DNA of 5,510 nucleotides from JAYEJW01 sp034716535 (GCA_034716535.1 JAYEJW010000608.1:1-5510), one strand, 5' to 3'; numbered from the stretch's first letter, positions 1 to 5,424 are shown. A program made the numbers and translations. Notes: a model not told the origin generated them from the sequence alone.

Positions 1-44
1 CGCTGTGATTCGGCGATGCTCGGCAGTTGATCGCGATCGGACAT
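1..44 (-). CDS. Possible 5' end of a divergent gene (partial, unidentified)
   Basis: On the minus strand an ATG at 44-42 opens a frame that runs off the window edge, giving MSDRDQLPSIAESQ. The composition is protein-like, 8 of the 13 codons after the ATG end in G or C, and this stretch is clearly more GC-rich than the DNA at 85-240. No purine-rich ribosome site lies just upstream of the ATG, which weakens the call. If real, it is transcribed away from rdhA and shares the AT-rich region with it, the usual position of a divergent regulator; nothing in 14 residues identifies a family. An alternative is the tail of a plus-strand ORF ending with TAG at 104-106, but its composition (many Arg, Trp, Ser) is less convincing. 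Confidence 0.25.
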   Translation of the reverse strand, partial: MSDRDQLPSIAESQ

Positions 45-132
45 GGACGAGAGCAGACAGCAGACTATGGCGAACTCTTGCTGAGAATTCTAACTTATCC
101 ACTTAGCCCATTGATATACCTGCCCCTGCTTA

Positions 133-160
133 TTGAGAAGTTACGACTAACTCATCTAAC
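133..160 (+). promoter_or_regulatory. Candidate sigma70-like promoter for the rdh operon
   Basis: TTGAGA at 133-138 (5 of 6 to the -35 consensus) is followed after 16 bases by TCTAAC at 155-160 (4 of 6 to the -10 consensus), which would place transcription start near 167 and give a leader of about 160 bases. The palindrome AGTTA-N4-TAACT at 139-152 sits between the two boxes, the classic place for a repressor site, and the larger palindrome at 189-207 would lie just downstream of the start. The match is moderate and was found by eye; other starts within the AT-rich stretch are possible. Confidence 0.3.
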
Positions 161-188
161 GCATTGATATTTCTGCGCGTAACCTTTT

Positions 189-207
189 GTTACTCACTAC
201 GAGTAAC
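189..207. promoter_or_regulatory. Perfect 7-5-7 inverted repeat, probable operator
   Basis: GTTACTC at 189-195 and GAGTAAC at 201-207 are exact reverse complements separated by ACTAC. A 19-base palindrome in an AT-rich promoter region fits a homodimeric repressor site such as TetR or MarR type. As RNA it would be only a weak hairpin without a following U-run, so a terminator is unlikely. It shares the GTTAC word with the overlapping repeat at 179-193. Confidence 0.4.
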
Positions 208-261
208 TCTCAATCTCCCGCTTTTTCTGCTACAAGTCATTTACCAACGTGCGGTTTATTG

Positions 262-299
262 CCACGATGCGGGCGTAGGAAGCGCGATGATGATCGTGG
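262..299 (+). promoter_or_regulatory. Hairpin in the rdhA leader, just before its ribosome site
   Basis: CCACGAT at 262-268 pairs exactly with ATCGTGG at 293-299 around a 24-base loop, with a possible inner GCG/CGC pairing. The stem ends 16 bases before the ribosome site GAGGAG (316-321), so in mRNA it would sit at the edge of the initiation region. It might influence translation or mRNA stability, but a 7-base stem with a large loop can arise by chance in GC-rich DNA. Confidence 0.25.
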
Positions 300-329
300 T
301 CCAGCAGCAGAGCGAGAGGAGCTTTTTCG

Positions 330-1844
330 ATGACCAACGAACTTGACAAACAAAGCGTACCCGAAAAACCAGCCCCTGACGCCTCGAACGCCGCCGACGC
401 GATACCCAGCCCCCACGAGCTGCTCGATGACCCGGGCCGGCGACGCTTTTTCAAGCGCGCCGCAGTCGGCGGAGGCACCGCCCTGTTGGGCGGCGCAGCG
501 GCCTACGGCGCAGCCAAAGTATCGCTGGAAGGCCGACCCGCGGACGATTATCCCCTGATCGACGAAAAACTGTTCAAGCCCAAGGACCAGCGCGACACGG
601 TACTCACCTTCGTCATGAGCAAGGCCCTGAACGAGAAGCACCCGGAGCGCAACGAGCAGTACAACCGTTTGCAAAACAAAAGCTTCAACTTTCTCACGGG
701 CATTGCTGACATGTACGCCAAGCCCTGGGACAACACCAAGCCCGGCTATACCCAGATGGACCGAGCACTGCAAAAAGCGGGTTGGGAGCCCCTGGTGGTC
801 GCCGGCAGCCGGTGGTCCGCCAATCTTCAGCCCAACACGCCCCTGCATGCCTGGGACCAGTCGGACGTGGAGAAGGAGCAGTACCAGTTCGAGAGCAAGC
901 AGCAGGCGAGCGATGCCATCAAGAGCGCCGCCCGGGTGTTCGGCGCGGTCAAGTGCGGCATCGCCCGGCGGGATGCACGTTGGGACTACGATCCCCTGTA
1001 TGACCCGGTAAACGAAAAGGAGCTCTCCTGGGAGAAGGACTTTCCCTTCGAGCCCAAGACGGTCATCGTCATGCTGGCCTCCATGGACTACGACTGCATG
1101 GCGACGGCGCCCGCCTGGACCGCCGACGGAACGGCCGCCGACGGCTACACGCAGATGGGCGTCAAGGCCAACCAGATGACGAAGTTCATCCGCGGGCTCG
1201 GCTACCATGCGGTGGGCGCCGGCAACGACCTGGGCAGCAGCGTCCCCTACGCCATCATGGCGGGGCTGGGGGAGGGCGGGCGCAACGGCGCCTTGCTCGC
1301 TCCGGGAGTGGGGCCGCGGGTTCGCATCATGAAGGTGTACACGGACCTGGATTTCGTCGAATACGATCGCCCCCACACCTGGGGCATGACCGAGTTCTGC
1401 CTCAGCTGCGGTAAGTGCGCCGAGGCCTGCCCTGCCCATGCCATTCCCCTGCCGGAAGACAAAAACGGTGGTTACGGTTTCGAACCCGCCTATGAGTTTA
1501 GTGATGAGCCGGGCTACACCTGGAACAACCATATCGGCATCAGGAAGTTCTATAGCGATGCCAAGAAGTGCTACAACTTCTGGGTCGAGAACGGCAGTGC
1601 CTGCGGCGCCTGCATCGCTTCCTGCACCTTCAACGAGCCGGACTACTGGCACCACGTCTTCATCATGGCGATCACGCCGTGGACGCCAGGGCCGCTCCAT
1701 GCCCTGATGGCCCAAGCCCATCCGGCATTCGGCTACGGCCACACCAACGATCCGGCAAAGGTCAAGAAGTTCTGGAAGACTGGCGAGGGCATGCGCACCA
1801 ACGTCGATCTGAAGAACAACATCGGCACCTCGAACAAGAGCTAG
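330..1844 (+). CDS. rdhA: Tat-exported reductive dehalogenase catalytic subunit (RdhA family)
   Basis: This 504-residue protein is predicted to remove halogen from an organohalide using a corrinoid and two iron-sulfur clusters, on the outer face of the cytoplasmic membrane. A Tat signal is visible: R37-R38-R39-F40-F41-K42, then a hydrophobic Gly/Ala-rich stretch at 44-62, after an unusually long 36-residue n-region. The core carries family landmarks: FGAVKCGIARRDARW, MDYDCMATAP, GY(S/T)xM with Y273 (this Tyr aligns with the region of the family's catalytic Tyr, from memory), FIRGLGY, GNDLGSSVPYAI and GPRVR at 328-332. Cluster one is C357xxC360xxC363xxxC367-P. Cluster two is C414-x10-C425xxC428xxxC432, followed by TF rather than P. 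The tail has the usual FGYG and KKFW motifs. The length is normal. The start at 330 has GAGGAG 8 bases upstream. The substrate cannot be inferred. The RdhB and RdhC genes that follow support a respiratory role. Confidence 0.95.
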   Translation: MTNELDKQSVPEKPAPDASNAADAIPSPHELLDDPGRRRFFKRAAVGGGTALLGGAAAYGAAKVSLEGRPADDYPLIDEKLFKPKDQRDTVLTFVMSKALNEKHPERNEQYNRLQNKSFNFLTGIADMYAKPWDNTKPGYTQMDRALQKAGWEPLVVAGSRWSANLQPNTPLHAWDQSDVEKEQYQFESKQQASDAIKSAARVFGAVKCGIARRDARWDYDPLYDPVNEKELSWEKDFPFEPKTVIVMLASMDYDCMATAPAWTADGTAADGYTQMGVKANQMTKFIRGLGYHAVGAGNDLGSSVPYAIMAGLGEGGRNGALLAPGVGPRVRIMKVYTDLDFVEYDRPHTWGMTEFCLSCGKCAEACPAHAIPLPEDKNGGYGFEPAYEFSDEPGYTWNNHIGIRKFYSDAKKCYNFWVENGSACGACIASCTFNEPDYWHHVFIMAITPWTPGPLHALMAQAHPAFGYGHTNDPAKVKKFWKTGEGMRTNVDLKNNIGTSNKS

Positions 1845-1865
1845 GAATCCAGCGGAGGAACCGTT

Positions 1866-2153
1866 ATGGAACTCATGCAATGGTTTTTCATGGGTGTCCT
1901 GTTCACCCTGAGCGTGTTTGGACTCGCCTACCTGTCCATGGTTGTCAAGCTCGAGTGGTACGCCTGGGCCGGCCTCATCACCGGCGTGATCATGGTGCTG
2001 TTCGGCATCGGCTGGGCCGGGGCCTCCTTCCTGGAAGGCTACCCGCAGTCCGGCTCCATGGGCCTGGCCATCTTCAGCGGCGGCGGCGTGGTGCTGATGA
2101 CCCTGACCTGGCGTTATCTGGTGGCGCCGGTGTTCGGCAAACAAGCGAAGTAA
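1866..2153 (+). CDS. rdhB: Reductive dehalogenase membrane anchor (RdhB family)
   Basis: A 95-residue, very hydrophobic protein with three predicted membrane helices (about 4-27, 33-56 and 65-90), the normal size and topology of RdhB/PceB anchors, which hold the exported RdhA at the membrane. The segment GIGWAGASFLEGYPQ between helices two and three matches the position of the family's conserved loop. There RdhB proteins usually show an ExE pair, whereas here the triplet is E57-G58-Y59, so the second acidic residue is replaced by Tyr. The gene starts 21 bases after the rdhA stop, with GGAGG at 1854-1858 and a 7-base spacer. Sequence similarity in this family is low, so the call rests on size, topology, the loop motif and the position directly behind rdhA. 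Confidence 0.88.
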   Translation: MELMQWFFMGVLFTLSVFGLAYLSMVVKLEWYAWAGLITGVIMVLFGIGWAGASFLEGYPQSGSMGLAIFSGGGVVLMTLTWRYLVAPVFGKQAK

Positions 2154-2163
2154 TTTAGTAAAA

Positions 2164-2235
2164 CGTAGGGTCCGCCGCGCGGACCGAGCTGGGGTATCCA
2201 CGGGAACTTCATTGGTTCGCACGGAGGGCCCTACG
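2164..2235. repeat. REPIN-like inverted pair of REP elements between rdhB and rdhC
   Basis: GTAG at 2165-2168 leads into a perfect hairpin, GGTCCGC-CGC-GCGGACC at 2169-2185. This is the layout of REP sequences mobilised by RAYT (TnpA-REP) transposases: a GTAG-type tetranucleotide followed by a short palindrome. On the opposite strand a second copy, starting CGTAGGG at 2235-2229 and continuing CCCTCCGTGCGAACC, resembles a decayed REP. The CGTAGGG and CCCTACG ends form an outer 7-base inverted repeat, so the whole could fold as a REP doublet (REPIN). It fills most of the 105-base gap that splits an otherwise tight gene row. No RAYT gene is in the window. There is no T-run, so it is probably not a classic terminator, though REPs can protect mRNA or weaken downstream expression. 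Confidence 0.55.
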
Positions 2236-2258
2236 GTAACTCGCCGACAGGAGGACAA

Positions 2259-3464
2259 ATGGCAGGCGTATCCAGCTCGATACGCTCCCCCTGGGGAAGG
2301 GTGATTCCGGCACTCGCCTACGCGCTGTTGGTGCTAGCCTTCGTCATCGGCCAGATCGCCGCGCAGACCGACTACGAGGCGCTGTTGCAGAAACAGATGC
2401 CGGACGTCGAGCTCACTCGCTCCCAGGTCAACAAGGAGCTGCCGATCGTCTACCGCGTGGTGAAGGATGGTGAGGAGTCGCCCGACGCGGTGGTCATGGC
2501 CGAAGGCGAGGGCTACGGCGGTCCCCTGGTGGTGGGCATCCGTGCCCAGCGCACTGAGGACGGGGCGCGGGTGAGCGAGATCCTGCTGCTGGACCACAAG
2601 GAGACGCCGTCTTTCGTCCAGCGCATCGAGAACAAGTATTTCTTCCGCCAGTTCGCGGGCAAGAGCGTGACCGACAACTTCATCGTCGGCGACGATATCG
2701 ATGCCGTCTCCGGCGCCACCGTCTCCTCGAAGGGCTTCACTGCAGCGGTGCGCGAGGCGGTGCACCTGGGTGCGGTGCAGCACCTGAGGCTGGAGCGCAC
2801 CTGGAACGAGCCGGCCTGGCACCTCGGCGCCAACGAACTGATCCTGGTGGCCCTGTTCGCGCTGGCCTTTTTTGGGTCCTATCGCAAGGACAAGGTGGGC
2901 AAGTACGCCCGATATCTGGTTATGGCGGGCGCCCTGGTCTTCGTCGGCTTCTATGCCAACGTGTCGGTGAACCTGGGTAACCTGGCCGGCATCCTCATGG
3001 GTTACATCCCCAGCCCGAAGCAGCATGCCATGTGGTGGATCATGATGGCGGGGGTCCTGGGCAGCGTCGTCGTGCTGGGGCGCAATATCTACTGCCGGCA
3101 TCTGTGTCCCTTCATGGTGGTGCAGGACCTGCTGCAGAAGGTGAGCGGTATCCGACTGCGGATCCGTTCGGAGCTGCAGAAAAAGGCTCGAACGCTGATT
3201 CTTTCGCTGAGCTGGGTGGCGCTGATGCTGATCTTCCTCTCCGCCCACCCCGCCCTGGGCTCCTACGAGCCATTCGCCATGATGTTTTCGCTCGAAGGGC
3301 TGGGTATACAGTGGTACATCCTGCCGGCGGCGCTGCTCGGGGCCTTCTTCGTGCCCAGCTTCTGGTGCCGGCTGTTCTGCCCGGTAGGCCAGTTTCTGAA
3401 CGAGATCGTGCGGCTGCGCCGGGCGGCTCGCGACCGGCTGACCGCTAGTCGAAAGGAGCGCTGA
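2259..3464 (+). CDS. rdhC: Membrane flavoprotein of the RdhC/NosR type
   Basis: A 401-residue inner-membrane protein. It has one N-terminal helix (about 14-34), an exported FMN-binding domain (about 60-170), then roughly five more helices (about 190-206, 220-236, 259-276, 313-331, 350-368). D148-A-V-S151-G-A-T154 is the flavinylation motif in which ApbE-type transferases attach FMN to Thr. Two cysteine pairs, C279RHLC283-P and C370RLFC374-P, are the CxxxCP motifs shared by RdhC and NosR. The C-terminal ferredoxin domain of NosR is absent, as in RdhC, and the length is normal for RdhC. Proposed family roles are electron transfer to RdhA or help in its maturation; the sequence does not decide between them. 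The start has AGGAGG at 2249-2254 with a short 4-base spacer. The order rdhA-rdhB-rdhC matches pceABC. Confidence 0.88.
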   Translation: MAGVSSSIRSPWGRVIPALAYALLVLAFVIGQIAAQTDYEALLQKQMPDVELTRSQVNKELPIVYRVVKDGEESPDAVVMAEGEGYGGPLVVGIRAQRTEDGARVSEILLLDHKETPSFVQRIENKYFFRQFAGKSVTDNFIVGDDIDAVSGATVSSKGFTAAVREAVHLGAVQHLRLERTWNEPAWHLGANELILVALFALAFFGSYRKDKVGKYARYLVMAGALVFVGFYANVSVNLGNLAGILMGYIPSPKQHAMWWIMMAGVLGSVVVLGRNIYCRHLCPFMVVQDLLQKVSGIRLRIRSELQKKARTLILSLSWVALMLIFLSAHPALGSYEPFAMMFSLEGLGIQWYILPAALLGAFFVPSFWCRLFCPVGQFLNEIVRLRRAARDRLTASRKER

Positions 3465-3468
3465 CGCC

Positions 3469-3723
3469 ATGCCGAAAAAGCAGGAAAAACCCTGGCAGTA
3501 CAAGTTCAGCTTCGCACTGTCGCTGGTGATGCTGGCGTTGGTGCTCGGCTACTTCGTGCAGTCGTTCCTGGAGATCCGCAGGGTGCAGCCGGTCCGGGTG
3601 GCCATCGAGCGCATCGGCGAGACAGCGCATGAAGCGGGAATTGACCCGGAAAGTGAGGCATTGCGCCGGAAAGGTAGCCAGGAGGACGGTGATGACGAAG
3701 CGGCCAAAGAGAAAAGCGATTAG
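3469..3723 (+). CDS. Unrecognised 84-residue single-span membrane protein in the rdh operon
   Basis: I do not recognise the family. The protein has a short basic N-terminus (MPKKQEKPWQYK), one hydrophobic helix at about 13-34, and a charged tail of about 50 residues ending in an acidic Glu/Asp/Lys-rich stretch. It has no cysteine or histidine, so it is unlikely to bind a metal cluster or haem. Positive residues flank both ends of the helix (K3, K4, K7, K12; R37, R38), so topology is uncertain. It starts 4 bases after the rdhC stop, with AAGGAG at 3453-3458 inside the rdhC end, and its own stop lies 9 bases before gdhA. That tight packing implies translation with rdhC and a possible structural or assembly role in the dehalogenase complex, which is inference. 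Confidence 0.8.
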   Translation: MPKKQEKPWQYKFSFALSLVMLALVLGYFVQSFLEIRRVQPVRVAIERIGETAHEAGIDPESEALRRKGSQEDGDDEAAKEKSD

Positions 3724-3732
3724 GAGGCAACC

Positions 3733-4977
3733 ATGCTCGAACAAAGCCATCATTTCTTCCACGCTGCCGCAGACGTGCTGGGCCTATCGGATCGACTCCG
3801 TGAGATCCTGCTGACGCCCTACCGCGTGATAAAGGTGGACCTCGTAATCGACGACGATCAGGGGAGGCTTCAGCACTACCTCGGCTACCGGGTACAGCAC
3901 AACAGGGTACGGGGACCCATGAAGGGCGGGTTGCGCTACCACCCGAGCATGGACGAGGATCACGCTGCGGCGCTCGCTAACCTGATGACCTGGAAGACGG
4001 CGATCGTGGATGTTCCTTTCGGCGGCGCCAAGGGGGGTATCAACTGTGATCCTTCCCGCATGAGCGAGCGAGAGCTTAGCGTGGTGACTCGCAGTTTCGT
4101 CGAGCACACCAAGGACGTCATTGGACCCACAATCGATATTCCGGCGCCGGACGTCAACACCAACGCCAAGGTGATGGGCTGGATCATGGACGAATACTCC
4201 AAGTACGCCGGCTTTTCACCTGCTGTGGTGACTGGAAAGCCGCTTCACCTGTTCGGCTCCGAGGGGCGCGAAGAGGCCACCGGTCGGGGGGTCATGGTCG
4301 TCCTAGACGAAGCGCTCAAGGAAAAGGGTCTGGCGTGGAAGGATGTCCGCGTTGCCGTTCAGGGATTCGGAAACGTCGGCTCCAACGCAGCGCGCATCAT
4401 CGCCCAGCAAGGTGGCAGGATCGTAGCGGTCGCGGATCACCTGGGCGGCGTCAGCAAGGATTCCGGACTCGACATCGATGCGCTGGTCGAATGGGCGAAC
4501 GAGCACCGGACGGTCAAAGGATTCGCCGGAGGCGACGCGTTCGGCGGTTCGGAGATCGTCGCCTGGGACGCAGATGTGCTGATCCCCGCGGCACTGGAGG
4601 ACGCCATCACCGAAGACAATGCCGGGGACGTCAAGGCGCAGATCATCGTGGAAGGGGCAAACGCTCCGACTTCACCCGCGGCCCACGAGGCGCTGACACG
4701 GCGGGGCGTGCATATCGTTCCCGACATCCTGGCGAATGCGGGCGGGGTGACCGTGAGCTACTTCGAGTGGGCGCAGAATATACAGCAGTTTCGCTGGCCG
4801 AAGGAGCGGATCGACACAGAGCTCGATCAGATGATGCGTAAGGCATACGCCGCGGTCCAGGATGTCGCCGCAAAGGAGTCGATCGACATGCGAACCGCGG
4901 CGTTCGTTCTGGCGATTCGCCGTGTCGCCAAGGCCGCCACGTCCAGGGTCTATATCAAAGAAACCATTCCGGTATGA
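3733..4977 (+). CDS. gdhA: Glutamate dehydrogenase (Glu/Leu/Phe/Val dehydrogenase family)
   Basis: This 414-residue cytoplasmic enzyme interconverts glutamate and 2-oxoglutarate plus ammonia using NAD(P). The substrate and catalytic residues are intact: K64 in GPMKGGLRYHP, K88 in LMTWKTA, K100 in PFGGAKGGI, catalytic D140 in PAPDVNTN, and S342 in VTVSYFEW. These correspond to Lys89, Lys113, Lys125, Asp165 and Ser380 of the Clostridium symbiosum enzyme, which favours glutamate over leucine or phenylalanine. The Rossmann motif is G211-F-G213-N-V-G216, followed by VAVAD235; coenzyme preference is not clear from this. The usual KPLxLGGS is KPLHLFGS (F174 for Gly). The length is typical of hexameric bacterial GDH. 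AGGAGG at 3722-3727 overlaps the stop codon of the preceding gene, so it is translated from the rdh transcript or from an internal promoter I cannot see. Confidence 0.95.
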   Translation: MLEQSHHFFHAAADVLGLSDRLREILLTPYRVIKVDLVIDDDQGRLQHYLGYRVQHNRVRGPMKGGLRYHPSMDEDHAAALANLMTWKTAIVDVPFGGAKGGINCDPSRMSERELSVVTRSFVEHTKDVIGPTIDIPAPDVNTNAKVMGWIMDEYSKYAGFSPAVVTGKPLHLFGSEGREEATGRGVMVVLDEALKEKGLAWKDVRVAVQGFGNVGSNAARIIAQQGGRIVAVADHLGGVSKDSGLDIDALVEWANEHRTVKGFAGGDAFGGSEIVAWDADVLIPAALEDAITEDNAGDVKAQIIVEGANAPTSPAAHEALTRRGVHIVPDILANAGGVTVSYFEWAQNIQQFRWPKERIDTELDQMMRKAYAAVQDVAAKESIDMRTAAFVLAIRRVAKAATSRVYIKETIPV

Positions 4978-4999
4978 GTCAGATCGCGGAACCCCTCCG

Positions 5000-5260
5000 A
5001 TGATCCCCAAAATCGTCGAGCGTTTTCCGAAGTACCGCAATCGCGTCCTGACAGCCTTGTCCCACGATCGAGTCATGGCGGAGTTGTGCGAAGACTATGA
5101 CGCGGTGATGTCGGACTTGGAGATCGTCGAACTTCGTTCGAGCGGAAGCGGCGAACAGACGACGAAGACCTACCGGGAATTGGCGCGCCTCAAGCGGGAG
5201 CTAGAGCACGAGGTACTCGCGAGACTTGCCACCTTCCCAGAGGAGGATGGTAATGGATAG
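5000..5260 (+). CDS. Conserved-looking 86-residue helical hypothetical protein
   Basis: A soluble, charged, probably all-helical protein: MIPKIVERFPKYRNRVLTAL, then ELCEDYDAVMSDLEIVELR, then a C-terminal amphipathic helix (TYRELARLKRELEHEVLARL) that could form a coiled coil. From memory, the pattern FPxYRxR...ELCEDYxxxxxxLE recurs in short hypotheticals of Proteobacteria, but I know no assigned function. The open frame extends upstream into gdhA; the ATG at 5000 is chosen because it lies 22 bases after the gdhA stop and begins the protein-like sequence. There is only a weak ribosome site (GCGGA about 9 bases upstream), so translation may be coupled to gdhA. Its end overlaps the next small ORF. 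Confidence 0.75.
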   Translation: MIPKIVERFPKYRNRVLTALSHDRVMAELCEDYDAVMSDLEIVELRSSGSGEQTTKTYRELARLKRELEHEVLARLATFPEEDGNG

Positions 5261-5324
5261 GCCGATGCGACTGCTGGCCAACGCTGAAAATCAGACTGCG
5301 ATCACTGGAGGCTCGAATGCTTGA
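5253..5324 (+). CDS. Possible 23-residue ORF bridging two genes
   Basis: The ATG at 5253 follows AGGAGG at 5241-5246 with a 6-base spacer, a stronger ribosome site than that of the preceding gene. The frame encodes MDRPMRLLANAENQTAITGG and three more residues, and ends at TGA 5322-5324, overlapping the start of the next ORF by 8 bases. No membrane segment or motif is visible. It may be a real micropeptide, a leader that couples translation of the downstream peptide, or simply a ribosome site within a gene end. The overlap on both sides is suggestive but not proof. Confidence 0.35.
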   Translation: MDRPMRLLANAENQTAITGGSNA

Positions 5325-5424
5325 ATATATCGCCCTTGGATTATTGATCGTCATGGTGATTTTTATCATCTATCTGGTCATCTATCGCTGCGCGCCAAGG
5401 AAGTGCGAAGCACGAGGCGCGTAG
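5317..5424 (+). CDS. 35-residue single-span membrane peptide
   Basis: A short ORF with an optimal ribosome site, GGAGG at 5307-5311, 5 bases before the ATG. It encodes MLEYIALGLLIVMVIFIIYL followed by VIYRCAPRKCEARGA. Residues 4-23 form one strongly hydrophobic helix, followed by a basic tail with two cysteines (C25 and C30), which suggests an N-out, C-in membrane peptide. KdpF-like subunits have similar size and topology, but the tail does not match and no kdpA follows in the remaining bases. I do not recognise the family. Hydrophobic composition with a good ribosome site makes a real gene more likely than chance. Confidence 0.55.
   Translation: MLEYIALGLLIVMVIFIIYLVIYRCAPRKCEARGA

Larger units (their letters stand above)
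85..240. promoter_or_regulatory. AT-rich upstream region with repeated GTTAC/GTAAC operator-like motifs
   Basis: This stretch is distinctly AT-richer than its surroundings and has no convincing gene. It holds three inverted repeats: AGTTA-N4-TAACT at 139-152, GTAAC-N5-GTTAC at 179-193, and GTTACTC-ACTAC-GAGTAAC at 189-207; the last two share one arm. It also has two kinds of direct repeat: CATTGATATACCTGC at 109-123 against CATTGATATTTCTGC at 162-176, and TACGACTAACTC at 142-153 against TACGAGTAACTC at 198-209. Such density is typical of a regulated promoter. The 5-4-5 symmetry of the first palindrome resembles the spacing of CRP/FNR-family sites, the family that includes the rdh regulator RdhK/CprK, but the bases do not match the TTAAT-N4-ATTAA type dehalobox. 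The regulator is unknown. Confidence 0.5.

Noticed and set aside
69..81. Sigma54-like GG...GC pair (TGGCGAA...TTGCT)
   Set aside because: The gap between GG and GC is 9 bases; sigma54 promoters need 10, and the sequence lies well upstream of the AT-rich promoter region.
95..103. TTATCCACT, 8 of 9 to the DnaA box TTATCCACA
   Set aside because: A single near-match with no cluster of boxes and no dnaA or dnaN neighbour; not evidence of an origin.
160..329. Cobalamin riboswitch in the rdhA leader
   Set aside because: Looked for because the enzyme needs a corrinoid; no B12-box-like sequence or matching conserved core could be seen.
2169..2185. GC-rich hairpin after rdhB as an intrinsic terminator
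   Set aside because: No T-run follows, and GTAG plus palindrome with an inverted partner fits a REP element better.
237..2258. 673-residue open frame on the minus strand across rdhA and rdhB
   Set aside because: It is antisense to two well-supported genes, rich in His, Arg, Gly and Ala with no recognisable domain, as expected for the shadow frame of GC-rich coding DNA.
2334..3503. 389-residue minus-strand frame opposite rdhC
   Set aside because: Low-complexity His/Gln/Arg-rich translation antisense to a gene with clear FMN and CxxxCP motifs; a shadow frame.
3733..4977. Leucine or phenylalanine dehydrogenase instead of GDH
   Set aside because: K64 and the VTVSYFEW segment with S342 match the glutamate-binding pattern, and the 414-residue length fits GDH rather than the shorter LeuDH/PheDH.
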